Assembly (NCBI RefSeq): GCF_003182475.1
Contig: NZ_QGTS01000020.1
Location: 1 to 64,000, forward strand
Source of the DNA: Mangrovibacter plantisponsor
Lineage (GTDB): Bacteria; Pseudomonadota; Gammaproteobacteria; Enterobacterales; Enterobacteriaceae
Length of the DNA: 64,000 nt
Direction of reading: 5' to 3'
The first letter of the stretch is position 1; each line of letters starts with the position of its first letter. Below are positions 32,202 through 41,117 of the stretch, piece by piece. The position numbers were made by a program, and so were the translations under genes. The notes beneath the pieces are model-generated. The model had not been told where the DNA came from. It worked only from the letters and a program-made list of their open reading frames with translations, and did not search any database.

Positions 32202-33290
32202 TCACGCCTGAAGGCAATCTGTGATAGCACTGAGAACAAGGTCGTGCGATACGCCTGCCCGTACTTCACTTTTACCAATAGCCAACGGAAGAACCAGGCG
32301 TAGTTCTCCCGCCAGAACTTTCTTATCCCGCATCATATGCGGCATATATGCAACCGGATCCATACTTTCCGGGCCGGTTACCGGCAACCCTGCACGCTTA
32401 AGGAGTGTAATGATACGTAGCGTATCTACTTCACTAAACTGCCCCAGGCGCTGAGCTGTACGAGCGGCCATTACCATTCCCGCAGAAACGGCTTCACCAT
32501 GCAACCAGTTTCCGTACCCCATTTCAGCTTCAATGGCGTGCCCGAAAGTATGACCAAGGTTAAGTAAAGCACGTTGGCCACTTTCACGCTCATCGGCGGC
32601 CACCACTTCAGCCTTCAGCTCACAGCAACGGCGGATACAGTAAGACATTGCCGCAGGCTCCAGTGCCACCAAAGCATCCAGGTTATTCTCCAGCCAGTTG
32701 AAGAAATCAGCATCAAGAATAATCCCGTATTTAATCACTTCAGCAAGACCAGATGCTAATTCACGGGGAGGTAACGTTTTCAGACAATCGATATCAATGA
32801 CAACTGACGCAGGTTGATAAAATGCGCCAATCATATTTTTTCCAAGAGGGTGGTTTACCGCTGTTTTACCACCAACAGATGAGTCAACCTGGGAAAGCAA
32901 CGTTGTGGGAACCTGAATAAAACGAACACCACGTTGATAACTTGCTGCAGCGAAACCGGTCAAATCACCAATCACACCGCCCCCCAGGGCTACCAGTGTG
33001 GTATCCCGACCATGGGGTTTTTCAAGCAATGCGGTAAAAACTGAGTCAAGTACTGACAGGCTCTTGTACTGTTCACCGTCTGGCAGGATAACGACATCGA
33101 CGTTAACCCCAGCCTGTTCAAGCAAGTGCCGAACCCGGTCAAGATAAAGTGGCGCCAGGGTTTCATTTGTCACAAGCATCACTTGCTCACCTGATTTCAG
33201 GGGCCAGAAAGAAGCGGATTCATTAAATAACCCTGATGCGATGGTAATTGGGTAGCTACGCTCCCCTAATGTCACCGTTAACCTTTCCAT
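32202..33290 (-). CDS. aroB: 3-dehydroquinate synthase
   Basis: AroB cyclises DAHP to 3-dehydroquinate, the second step of the shikimate pathway, using NAD+ and Zn2+. It has 362 residues, as in E. coli. The NAD-binding [15 protein letters not shown] and the zinc-ligand [11 protein letters not shown] motifs are intact. It follows aroK by 59 bases, so two shikimate steps are co-transcribed ahead of damX and dam. Confidence 0.98.
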   Translation of the reverse strand: MERLTVTLGERSYPITIASGLFNESASFWPLKSGEQVMLVTNETLAPLYLDRVRHLLEQAGVNVDVVILPDGEQYKSLSVLDSVFTALLEKPHGRDTTLVALGGGVIGDLTGFAAASYQRGVRFIQVPTTLLSQVDSSVGGKTAVNHPLGKNMIGAFYQPASVVIDIDCLKTLPPRELASGLAEVIKYGIILDADFFNWLENNLDALVALEPAAMSYCIRRCCELKAEVVAADERESGQRALLNLGHTFGHAIEAEMGYGNWLHGEAVSAGMVMAARTAQRLGQFSEVDTLRIITLLKRAGLPVTGPESMDPVAYMPHMMRDKKVLAGELRLVLPLAIGKSEVRAGVSHDLVLSAITDCLQA

Positions 33291-33349
33291 GACGCCGTTA
33301 CCTTTTGTTGTGTATTACCCCTGCCGGGCTACGTTCACATCAACTGAAA

Positions 33350-33871
33350 TTAGTTACTTTCCAGCATGTTAATTATTTGATTAGCAACAACCTTTGCGCT
33401 TTGATCGTCAGTGCGAATGACAACATCGGCAATCTCTTCATACAGAGGATTGCGCTCATCCGCCAACGCTTCGAGAACTTCCCGAGGGGGCATGTCTACC
33501 TGGAGTAACGGACGTTTTTTGTCACGTTGCGTACGCGCCAGCTGTTTTTCAATGGTGGTTTCCAGATACACCACAACACCGCGCGCAGAGAGACGATTAC
33601 GCGTTTCACGAGACTTCACAGACCCGCCGCCGGTAGCCAGGACAATACCCTGCTTTTCGGTCAGCTCATTGATAATTTTTTCTTCGCGCTCGCGAAAACC
33701 CTGTTCGCCTTCAACGTCAAAAACCCAACCGACATCGGCTCCAGTACGTTTCTCAATTTCTTGATCGGAATCGAAAAATTCCATATTGAGCTGTTGAGCC
33801 AATTGCCGCCCAATAGTGCTTTTGCCGGCACCCATAGGCCCAACCAGAAAGATATTGCGTTTCTCTGCCAT
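33350..33871 (-). CDS. aroK: Shikimate kinase I
   Basis: AroK phosphorylates shikimate with ATP. The start [20 protein letters not shown] at 33871 gives 173 residues, identical in length to E. coli; the 20 codons before it are leader. Walker A is GPMGAGKST, followed by the [11 protein letters not shown] shikimate-binding segment and the GGGSV motif. It is the first gene of the aroKB-damX-dam-rpe-gph-trpS cluster. Confidence 0.98.
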   Translation of the reverse strand: MAEKRNIFLVGPMGAGKSTIGRQLAQQLNMEFFDSDQEIEKRTGADVGWVFDVEGEQGFREREEKIINELTEKQGIVLATGGGSVKSRETRNRLSARGVVVYLETTIEKQLARTQRDKKRPLLQVDMPPREVLEALADERNPLYEEIADVVIRTDDQSAKVVANQIINMLESN

Positions 33872-34173
33872 TTTTTCGGTACTACTAAGACAATTCGTTA
33901 ATGATAAACCCACCATGCAACGTCCGGGCACGGCAGGAAATGAACTGAAACCTCTTATGCGATAGTGCGAGAGTCAGACTAAAAATTATCTCAACACTCA
34001 AGGTGGTTTGGCAACCGAATAAATTACTACTTCGCGGATATCCCCAGAACAAGCCCTGAGCCTGAAGCGGCCCGGCCCCACCTAAAACCGGTACATCTTG
34101 TATGATAATTCCAGCCTCAGGTCAAACACCATGACGGGTTTAACTAAACTTATTTGTATACATCTTTTATTTG
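33872..34173. other. 302-base gap between aroK and hofQ
   Basis: This must carry the aroKB promoter on the minus strand. I see no strong -35/-10 pair, clear terminator for hofQ or small gene in it. Confidence 0.5.
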
Positions 34174-35388
34174 TCAGATTTCTGCCAGATGCGTGGTGAT
34201 AAAAACAACCAGCTCCCGGCGCTCATCTTCTTTTATTTGATGGCGAAATAAACCGCCAATCAATGGAATAGATCCAAGAACAGGGACCTGAGCCACACCA
34301 TCACGTTGTTTATGCTGAAAAATACCGCCAAGAACAATGGTATCGCCATGGCGTACATCAATGCGGGTTTCTATTTCCTGTTTATCTATAGCCATAACAT
34401 CGCCCTCCGCACGCTGTAAAACCTGACCAGGGGCATTCTGAGTGATACGTAAATTCAGGCGTACCCGTTTATCTGGCAGCACTACAGGGGTGACTTCCAG
34501 CCCCAGAACCGCTTCTTTAAACTCAATAGTCGCTGCCGAAGAATCCGTACCTGAGGTCTGGTAGGGAATTTCACTCCCTTGCTTAATACTGGCCGGTTGC
34601 TGATGTGCAGTAATCAGGCGTGGGCGTGCAATAATATCCAGTTGCTGGCGTTGTTCCAGAGCCGACAACTCCAGCGCCAATAAATTACTGTCCACCCGGC
34701 CAATATTAAACCCAAGACTGGTACCGCCCCCGGTAACCGCCAGTTCTGCAGAGCCTGAAACCTGCCGGGAGCTCCCTTGCCACTTCACGCCCAGTTCCTG
34801 CAAACTTTGCTGGTTGATAGTCACGATATGAGCCGCCAGTTCAACCTGGCCTAATGGTAAATCCAGTAACTCAACCAGTGCCTGTACGCGGTCGAGAGCC
34901 TGTTGTGTATCATTTAGCATCAACCTGCTGGTGCGCTTATCGACCACCATAGACCCGGAGCCGGACAGGCCGTTATCACCCAGTTCACGAATGGCAGAAG
35001 CTACCCGCTCGACATCAGCATGCTGTACAACAAAAACGGACTGCTTTTGCGGCAGGCGAGCCTGCTGCTGCGCTTTTTCTTCCCTCTGCGCCTGGCGCTG
35101 CTGGTTGGCCCATTCACGCGTATTAATACGCAAAATATTGCCCTGCACTTTTCCTTCCAGTTCGGCAATTTCAAGTACTACGGAAAGCGCCTGTTCCCAG
35201 GGGACATCCACCAGCCGTAATGACACCAACCGTTCACCTCCGTTCGCGATCACAACATTGAGCTGCCTGCCCTGCGCAAGCGCCTGCAACACCTGAGCCA
35301 CTGGCACATGGTCAACCACCAGGGAAACCGGTGTGGCGCCACACCAGGCTGACCACAAAAATACCAGGCTCACCAGCCATCCCTTCAT
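34174..35388 (-). CDS. hofQ: Secretin HofQ (DNA uptake / type IV pilus type)
   Basis: HofQ is an outer-membrane secretin related to PilQ and ComE; in E. coli it is implicated in using external DNA as a nutrient. The 404 residues (412 in E. coli) begin with a signal peptide cleaved near WCGA-TPVS. Secretin N-domains follow, then the C-terminal secretin domain with IARPRLITAHQQPA and VPVLGSIPLIGGLFRH. It overlaps hofP by four bases (ATGA) and is the last gene of hofMNOPQ. Confidence 0.95.
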   Translation of the reverse strand: MKGWLVSLVFLWSAWCGATPVSLVVDHVPVAQVLQALAQGRQLNVVIANGGERLVSLRLVDVPWEQALSVVLEIAELEGKVQGNILRINTREWANQQRQAQREEKAQQQARLPQKQSVFVVQHADVERVASAIRELGDNGLSGSGSMVVDKRTSRLMLNDTQQALDRVQALVELLDLPLGQVELAAHIVTINQQSLQELGVKWQGSSRQVSGSAELAVTGGGTSLGFNIGRVDSNLLALELSALEQRQQLDIIARPRLITAHQQPASIKQGSEIPYQTSGTDSSAATIEFKEAVLGLEVTPVVLPDKRVRLNLRITQNAPGQVLQRAEGDVMAIDKQEIETRIDVRHGDTIVLGGIFQHKQRDGVAQVPVLGSIPLIGGLFRHQIKEDERRELVVFITTHLAEI

Positions 35389-35708
35389 GTTTCGTTCCTC
35401 CCTGAAGGCAGTAAAATATGCTCAGGTGCCGAACACACTGCCACCCGGCGGACTACCATTTGGTGTTCGGAAACCGGGCCAACAAGCCAGCTATCGCCCA
35501 GTGCATCTCCCTCCACCACACGTAACCACCGCCCACTGCCCGCACTGACAATGCCTTGTAGCATTGTTCCCTGGCGTACTACTCCCATAAAACGCCATTC
35601 ATCCGGTACATCTGACGAACAGGTTGTTGTCAGTGGAACGAATGGATTTCGCAATTCACTACTGACCAGCACAGGCACCCACAACATCAACAACATTATC
35701 TGACGCAT
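35385..35708 (-). CDS. hofP: HofP, pilus-assembly PilP-like protein
   Basis: A 107-residue exported protein of the hof operon in the position of PilP, which links the inner-membrane complex to the secretin. Its start MRQIMLLMLWVPVLVSS is a weak signal sequence, followed by ELRNPFVPL, the PilP-type RDPF-like motif. A GGAGATGATGG site precedes the ATG. It overlaps the 3' end of hofO by 50 bases. E. coli HofP is about 134 residues, so this copy is short. Identity rests mainly on context. Confidence 0.85.
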   Translation of the reverse strand: MRQIMLLMLWVPVLVSSELRNPFVPLTTTCSSDVPDEWRFMGVVRQGTMLQGIVSAGSGRWLRVVEGDALGDSWLVGPVSEHQMVVRRVAVCSAPEHILLPSGRNET

Positions 35709-36189
35709 CCATCATCTCCAGTTCCAGCTTCACGCTAACCTGCTCACCTTCATCAGCCTGCAACTGGAACCCTAATAACCTGACCGGTTCACCAGCCAGT
35801 GCCGTGAATAACTGCGAAACACCCTCCCAGGGCAAGGACAAATTCAGTTCGGCTTTACCACCATCTCCCTGTATCCCCCAGCGTAATATTATTCCTCCCA
35901 CATCGCGGCTAAAACGCTGGGCGGAAAATACCGTGGCAGACTGCTCAGCACATAAATGCTGTTGTTCCAGTTCAGACACTTTTTGGCGTAACCGTAACCA
36001 GTGAGCCTGTTGTTGTTGCCATTGAGTACGCTGAATATTTAATTGCACACCAGAATCTGCAATCTGTTGTGTTACCGGAACAATCCAAATCAACCAGCCA
36101 ATACCAGTACAAACCGCCATCAGCACAAACAAAAGCACTGCCTTTCTGGGGCCGGAAAGTGCCAGCCAGTGTTCAACTATCAATGTCAT
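35659..36189 (-). CDS. hofO: HofO, pilus-assembly PilO-like protein
   Basis: An inner-membrane protein in the PilO position. From ATG 36189 it has 176 residues (E. coli 146), with a membrane segment AVLLFVLMAVCTGIGWLIWIV (about residues 17-38), a coiled coil rich in Gln, and a C-terminal ferredoxin-like part. An earlier ATG at 36231 would overlap hofN further and give 190 residues; I prefer 36189. Sequence similarity to E. coli HofO is low, so the identification is by order, topology and overlap. Confidence 0.82.
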   Translation of the reverse strand: MTLIVEHWLALSGPRKAVLLFVLMAVCTGIGWLIWIVPVTQQIADSGVQLNIQRTQWQQQQAHWLRLRQKVSELEQQHLCAEQSATVFSAQRFSRDVGGIILRWGIQGDGGKAELNLSLPWEGVSQLFTALAGEPVRLLGFQLQADEGEQVSVKLELEMMDASDNVVDVVGACAGQ

Positions 36190-36718
36190 CCTTTTCACCC
36201 TGTAGGGTAAATCCAAAGTGAATCTCGCCATTACGCCGGGTGATATGGTTAACTTTTAGTTGGTGAAACCCAGGCCAGGCCGCCAGTACTGTTTCACAGG
36301 CCAGTGTGCCCTCAGCCGATAGCCCAACCCCTTCAACCGACAGAGTGTTATGTTGCACAACCAGCTCAGTAATCCAGGTATCTTCCGGTAACTGCTGGCT
36401 GAGATACACCAGGCTCTGCTGCCAGTGGTGCAAGTTTTGTTGGCGCTTTTTCATGGCGTCACTGCTCTGGCGTATCTGTGCTAACTGGGCAAGCTTTGCT
36501 TCCAGCCCGGCTACCGCATGTTGCTGCCGGTTATTTAAAGCGGGGAATGGCGCAGCCATACTCTTATGAACACGCAAACTGGCATGCAAAGGCTGAACAA
36601 CAATTACCAGGGTAATGCCGACACAGCACAGTGCGATAAATAAGTACCGCCCCCACAGCCAGAACAACGACTTGCGCCGCTGAGCCCGCCACGGCAAAAA
36701 ATTCAGCGAGCCACTCAT
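36173..36718 (-). CDS. hofN: HofN, pilus-assembly PilN-like protein
   Basis: A 181-residue bitopic inner-membrane protein (E. coli 179) in the PilN position, starting MSGSLNFLPWRAQRRKSLFW. NFLPWR is the conserved PilN cytoplasmic motif that docks on PilM. The membrane segment LFIALCCVGITLVIVV and a coiled-coil stretch follow. It overlaps hofM by four bases and hofO by 17, a compact co-translated set. Confidence 0.9.
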   Translation of the reverse strand: MSGSLNFLPWRAQRRKSLFWLWGRYLFIALCCVGITLVIVVQPLHASLRVHKSMAAPFPALNNRQQHAVAGLEAKLAQLAQIRQSSDAMKKRQQNLHHWQQSLVYLSQQLPEDTWITELVVQHNTLSVEGVGLSAEGTLACETVLAAWPGFHQLKVNHITRRNGEIHFGFTLQGEKDDIDS

Positions 36719-37524
36719 GCCGGATACCTCCCCAGCGCCAACCCCAGCGCAATGACAAATGGGCCGATGTTCTCAGGCAAAGGGGGAGCTACCAGATGGA
36801 GTACGTGATACGGATCCAGCCACTCTTGCGATGGTTCCGTTCGCACCTCATGCGGCCCACAGAAATGAATATGCTCAGCCTCGCACCCCAACCGGGCCAA
36901 TAAACCAGGTACGCCAGCCACATCGGAAAACCGCGTGGAACCCCATTGTTGAGGGCCATACCATAACCAGTCCTGCTGACTGCGATAGATAACCCAGGCG
37001 TTGTCTCCCTCCTGAGCCTGATACGGAGCCAGTGCCAGCGCATCAGGAGTAATTGCGCTCAGGTGACACTGACTCTGGGTAAAGTACTCCTGCAAACGTG
37101 CCACTTCGTCTGCCGGAGCAGTAACAACACTGACATGCTTGCTGCCAGCACTGGCAACATAGTCCCAGCACAATTGGCTGGCAGGCATATCCAGTTGTTG
37201 TGCTGCCATTTGACCGATATAGCGGCAGGTATCTGACTCAGTCATCGCCATGGCAGGTAATACCAGTTGCTGTTGGAGCGTACGCCCGGCGGGGATTCCT
37301 ACCCGAATACGGTACCCGGCAGGTAACGAGCGCCTTAACTCCCCCAGCGCTGAAACGACATCAGCTTGCGGAGGCAGTTGTGTATCAGCCGGTGAATGAT
37401 GAGACATAGGCCATTCCCACCAGCCGCGCAACTGCCACCCATAACGCCGGTGTTGAACAGCCACCGCCCGAAGACTGTCTCGCTGAATATCCACCCCCAC
37501 CTGCCACTGCGCTGCTGGACGCAT
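36715..37524 (-). CDS. hofM: HofM, pilus-assembly PilM-like ATPase-fold protein
   Basis: The first gene of the hofMNOPQ operon; PilM-like proteins are cytosolic, actin-fold partners of PilN. The 269 residues (E. coli 259) begin WQVGVDIQRDSLRAVAVQHR, the fold's first strand pair, and end FVIALGLALGRYPA, which matches the HofM C-terminus. It is divergent from mrcA, the same neighbour as in E. coli and in pilM-ponA pairs of other gammaproteobacteria. Confidence 0.92.
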   Translation of the reverse strand: MRPAAQWQVGVDIQRDSLRAVAVQHRRYGWQLRGWWEWPMSHHSPADTQLPPQADVVSALGELRRSLPAGYRIRVGIPAGRTLQQQLVLPAMAMTESDTCRYIGQMAAQQLDMPASQLCWDYVASAGSKHVSVVTAPADEVARLQEYFTQSQCHLSAITPDALALAPYQAQEGDNAWVIYRSQQDWLWYGPQQWGSTRFSDVAGVPGLLARLGCEAEHIHFCGPHEVRTEPSQEWLDPYHVLHLVAPPLPENIGPFVIALGLALGRYPA

Positions 37525-37641
37525 CTCATCTTCCTCCCTGACCTAAAAGTAAAAATGGCATATCAAAGCGCTCTTGATGCCTTTATACTACCGCCCGGTT
37601 GTTTATAAACTGCCCAACAGAAACCAGATGAGAAAAGCTCA

Positions 37642-40191
37642 GTGAAGTTCGTAAAGTATTTATTGTTCTTTGTTATTGCTTGCATTTTATTGGGTGCTGG
37701 CTCGATTTATGGCTTATACAAATACATAGAGCCGCAGTTGCCCGATGTTGCGACGCTTAAAGATGTCAAACTCCAGACTCCCATGCAGGTGTACAGCACC
37801 GATGGTGAATTGATTGCGCAATTTGGTGAAAAGCGGCGGATACCGTTGCACCTGGACCAAATTCCGCCGGAGTTAGTGAAAGCGTTTATTGCGACTGAAG
37901 ACAGTCGTTTTTATGAACACCACGGCATTGATCCTGTGGGGATTTTCCGTGCAGCCAGCGTGGCTCTGTTTTCCGGGCATGCTACCCAGGGTGCCAGTAC
38001 GATTACGCAACAGCTTGCACGTAACTTCTTCCTGAGCCCGGAAAAAACGCTCGACCGTAAAATTAAAGAAGCGTTTTTGGCTATCCGTATTGAACAGTTG
38101 CTGAGTAAAGATGAAATTCTTGAACTTTACCTCAACAAAATTTATCTCGGTTACCGTGCTTACGGCGTGGGTGCAGCCGCTCAGGTCTACTTTGGTAAGG
38201 ATGTCAGCCAGCTAACATTAAGTGAAATGGCGGTCATTGCCGGGTTGCCGAAAGCACCTTCCACATTTAACCCTCTTTATTCTGTCGACCGTGCAACAGC
38301 CCGCCGTAATGTGGTTTTGAGCCGCATGCTCAGCGAAGGCTATATCACACAGGCACAATATAATGATGCCGTCACACAGCCGATAGAAGCGAATTACCAT
38401 GGCCCACAAATTGCCTTCTCAGCACCTTATTTGGCTGAAATGGTTCGCCAGGAAATGGTTCGGCGCTATGGCGATAATGCTTATACCGATGGTTACAAAG
38501 TCTATACCACCGTTAGCCGTCGTTTACAGCAAGCCGCTCAGGATGCCCTGCGAACCAATGTAATTAACTACGACATGCGCCATGGCTACCGTGGTCCGGA
38601 AACGGTGTTGTGGCGTATTGGTGAAACACCGTGGGATACCCAAAAAGAAATTGCGCTGTTACGTACACTGCCTAATTACGGCCCGTTGCACCCGGCTATA
38701 GTGAACAGTGCCACCCCAACGGAAGCAGTAGCGATACTCGCCGACGGAAGTGCAGTACGGTTAACTATGGATGGTGTTCGCTGGGCAAGGCCATGGCGTT
38801 CAGATACCCAGCAAGGTGCCACGCCGCGAAAAGTGACCGATGTTCTTCAGGCGGGCCAGCAAATTTGGGTACGCCAGCAGGACGAAAACTGGTGGCTGGC
38901 TCAGGTACCAGCGGTAAACTCAGCGCTGGTTTCACTCAACCCACACGATGGTGCGGTAATGGCACTGGTGGGCGGGTTTGATTTCTACCAAAGTAAATTT
39001 AACCGCGCCACACAAGCTCTGCGCCAGGTAGGCTCTAACATTAAGCCGTTCCTGTACACCGCAGCAATGGATAAAGGCCTGACGTTAGCCAGTATTTTGA
39101 ATGACGTACCAATTTCACGTTGGGATGCTGGAGCCGGATCCGACTGGAGCCCGAAAAACTCCCCACCAACTTACGATGGCCCGATTCGCCTGCGCCAGGG
39201 CTTAGGTCAGTCGAAAAACGTGGTCATGGTACGCGCTATGCGTGCAATGGGTGTTGATTACGCGGCCGATTATCTGCAACGTTTTGGCTTCCCGTCACAG
39301 AACATTGTGCGCACCGAATCGCTGGCGCTGGGTTCAGCTTCTTTCACCCCATTGCAGGTAGTTCGTGGCTATGCCGTGATGGCAAATGGCGGCTTCCTGG
39401 TTGATCCTTACTTCATTAGTAAGATTGACGATGAGCAGGGAAACACGATTTTTGCAGCCAAACCACAGGTTGCCTGTGCCGACTGTAATCTGCCGGTCAT
39501 TTATGGTGATACACCGAAATCGAATGTTCTGGAAAATCAGGACATGGAAGATGTTGCCACTTCTACCCAGCAGCAGAATGCTACAGTGCCGATGCCTGAG
39601 CTTGAAAAAGTGGACGGGCAGGTTCCAACCGTGCAGTCTCAGGCTTATGCGCCTCATGTTATCAGCACCCCACTCTCGTTCCTTATCAAGAGTGCTCTCA
39701 ACTCGAACATCTTTGGTGAACCGGGCTGGATGGGTACAGGCTGGCGCGCAGCACGGGACCTGAAACGTAATGATATCGGTGGGAAAACAGGGACAACCAA
39801 TAGCTCAAAAGATGCCTGGTTCTCTGGCTACGGCCCGGGTGTCGTCACATCAGTGTGGATAGGCTTTGACGATCATCGCCGCGACCTTGGGCGTACTACG
39901 CTCTCTGGCGCGATTAAGGACCAAATTTCAGGTTACGAAGGCGGTGCTAAAAGTGCACAACCCGCCTGGGATGATTACATGAAATCGGCTTTAGATGGTG
40001 TTGCAGAGCAACCACTCACCCCGCCACCGGGTGTGGTTACCGTGCGTATTGACCGTGCCACGGGGCAACTTGCCAGCGGCGGTAATAGCCGGGATGAGTA
40101 CTTTATTGATGGCACACAACCTACTCATCAGGCTGTACATGAAGTGGGCACAACTGTCATTGATAACGGTGAAACTCACGAACTCTTCTGA
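37642..40191 (+). CDS. mrcA: Penicillin-binding protein 1A
   Basis: PBP1a is a bifunctional class A enzyme that polymerises and cross-links peptidoglycan. It has 849 residues (850 in E. coli) and starts at GTG as MKFVKYLLFFVIACILLGAG, a membrane anchor. Transglycosylase motifs are ATEDSRFYEHHG and GASTITQQLARN. The transpeptidase serine is in GSNIKPFLY (SxxK as SNIK), with SKN and KTGTTN downstream. An OB-like insert lies between them. The C-terminus ends ETHELF. It is divergent from hofM. Confidence 0.98.
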   Translation: MKFVKYLLFFVIACILLGAGSIYGLYKYIEPQLPDVATLKDVKLQTPMQVYSTDGELIAQFGEKRRIPLHLDQIPPELVKAFIATEDSRFYEHHGIDPVGIFRAASVALFSGHATQGASTITQQLARNFFLSPEKTLDRKIKEAFLAIRIEQLLSKDEILELYLNKIYLGYRAYGVGAAAQVYFGKDVSQLTLSEMAVIAGLPKAPSTFNPLYSVDRATARRNVVLSRMLSEGYITQAQYNDAVTQPIEANYHGPQIAFSAPYLAEMVRQEMVRRYGDNAYTDGYKVYTTVSRRLQQAAQDALRTNVINYDMRHGYRGPETVLWRIGETPWDTQKEIALLRTLPNYGPLHPAIVNSATPTEAVAILADGSAVRLTMDGVRWARPWRSDTQQGATPRKVTDVLQAGQQIWVRQQDENWWLAQVPAVNSALVSLNPHDGAVMALVGGFDFYQSKFNRATQALRQVGSNIKPFLYTAAMDKGLTLASILNDVPISRWDAGAGSDWSPKNSPPTYDGPIRLRQGLGQSKNVVMVRAMRAMGVDYAADYLQRFGFPSQNIVRTESLALGSASFTPLQVVRGYAVMANGGFLVDPYFISKIDDEQGNTIFAAKPQVACADCNLPVIYGDTPKSNVLENQDMEDVATSTQQQNATVPMPELEKVDGQVPTVQSQAYAPHVISTPLSFLIKSALNSNIFGEPGWMGTGWRAARDLKRNDIGGKTGTTNSSKDAWFSGYGPGVVTSVWIGFDDHRRDLGRTTLSGAIKDQISGYEGGAKSAQPAWDDYMKSALDGVAEQPLTPPPGVVTVRIDRATGQLASGGNSRDEYFIDGTQPTHQAVHEVGTTVIDNGETHELF

Positions 40192-40197
40192 TTAGCC

Positions 40198-40220
40198 AGC
40201 CCCTTCCTGTGGAGGGGGCT
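40198..40220. terminator. Hairpin between mrcA and nudE
   Basis: AGCCCCTTC and GGAGGGGGCT pair around CTGT between the convergent stops. No T-run follows on either strand, so termination efficiency is doubtful. Confidence 0.45.
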
Positions 40221-40221
40221 A

Positions 40222-40782
40222 TTACAGCCGGCCTTGCTGATTAAGCCATTCGCGCACTAAAAAAAGCGCACTGATATTACGCGCCTCACTAAAGTCTGGT
40301 TCTTTCAGCAAGTCCATCATCTTCGCCAGCGGCCAGTGTTCCTGTACCAGGGGTTCAGGCTCATCACCTTCCAGCGACGATTCATATAAGTCTTCGGCCA
40401 CAATAATATTCATTTTGCTGGAAAAATAAGAAGGCGCCATTGTCACTTTTTTTAGAAAGCTCAGTTTTTTCGCCCCAAACCCTACTTCTTCCTGTAGCTC
40501 CCGGTTCGCCGCATCAAAAGGCAATTCGCCGGGGTCAATTAAACCTTTTGGAAACCCCAGTTCGTAAGATTCCGTGCCAACAGCATATTCACGTATCAGA
40601 ACAAGCTTATCTCCCAGGACAGGGACTATCATCACCGCTTCCCGTTCAGACGGACGCATACGCTCATAGACACGATGAACCCCGTTACTGAATGCCAAAT
40701 CAACCGACTCAACATTAAACAGGCGGGAGCGGGCAACGGTTTCAACATTCAGTATTTGTGGTTTTTGTAGTGGTTTGTTCAT
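40222..40782 (-). CDS. nudE: ADP compounds hydrolase NudE
   Basis: NudE is a Nudix hydrolase of ADP-ribose, NADH and Ap3A. The start MNKPLQKPQILNVETVARSR at 40782 gives 186 residues as in E. coli; the 21 extra codons of the open frame are not conserved. The Nudix box is complete, GLIDPGELPFDAANRELQEE followed by VGF, in contrast to the degenerate box of NrtR in this window. Confidence 0.96.
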   Translation of the reverse strand: MNKPLQKPQILNVETVARSRLFNVESVDLAFSNGVHRVYERMRPSEREAVMIVPVLGDKLVLIREYAVGTESYELGFPKGLIDPGELPFDAANRELQEEVGFGAKKLSFLKKVTMAPSYFSSKMNIIVAEDLYESSLEGDEPEPLVQEHWPLAKMMDLLKEPDFSEARNISALFLVREWLNQQGRL

Positions 40783-41117
40783 GAATCTGCGCTTCATATA
40801 TGGGATCCTGATGCTATTTTGCGACACGCGACAATGTTTGGGCAATTGCCAATTGCCTGTTTTTCACAATTGTGCAACGAAGCAAACACGAATCATGACG
40901 ATTTGATTGATGTCAAGGCATTGCATTCTTTCCAGGAATTTGCTGATACTTCTCTTTATATAGCTTTGCTAACATTTAGTTACCTTCGGCATGTCTACCC
41001 AAAAAGCTAAAGAAAGAAATCAATAATGCCGATTATCATTCACTTAACTAAAATCATCAGTGAAGGGTTGCCGTTTGCTGTACTTGATTCAAAAAATGAA
41101 GGTTTGATGGGGATAGC
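40783..41117. other. 335-base divergent gap between nudE and igaA
   Basis: Must hold both promoters. A GGCAATTGCCAATTGCC pair of overlapping palindromes is visible near 40842-40858. No gene with a ribosome site was found; short frames here look accidental. Confidence 0.5.

Noticed and set aside
40842-40858. GGCAATTGCCAATTGCC as an operator for nudE or igaA
   Set aside because: Simple overlapping CAATTG palindromes in AT-rich DNA with no known matching regulator.
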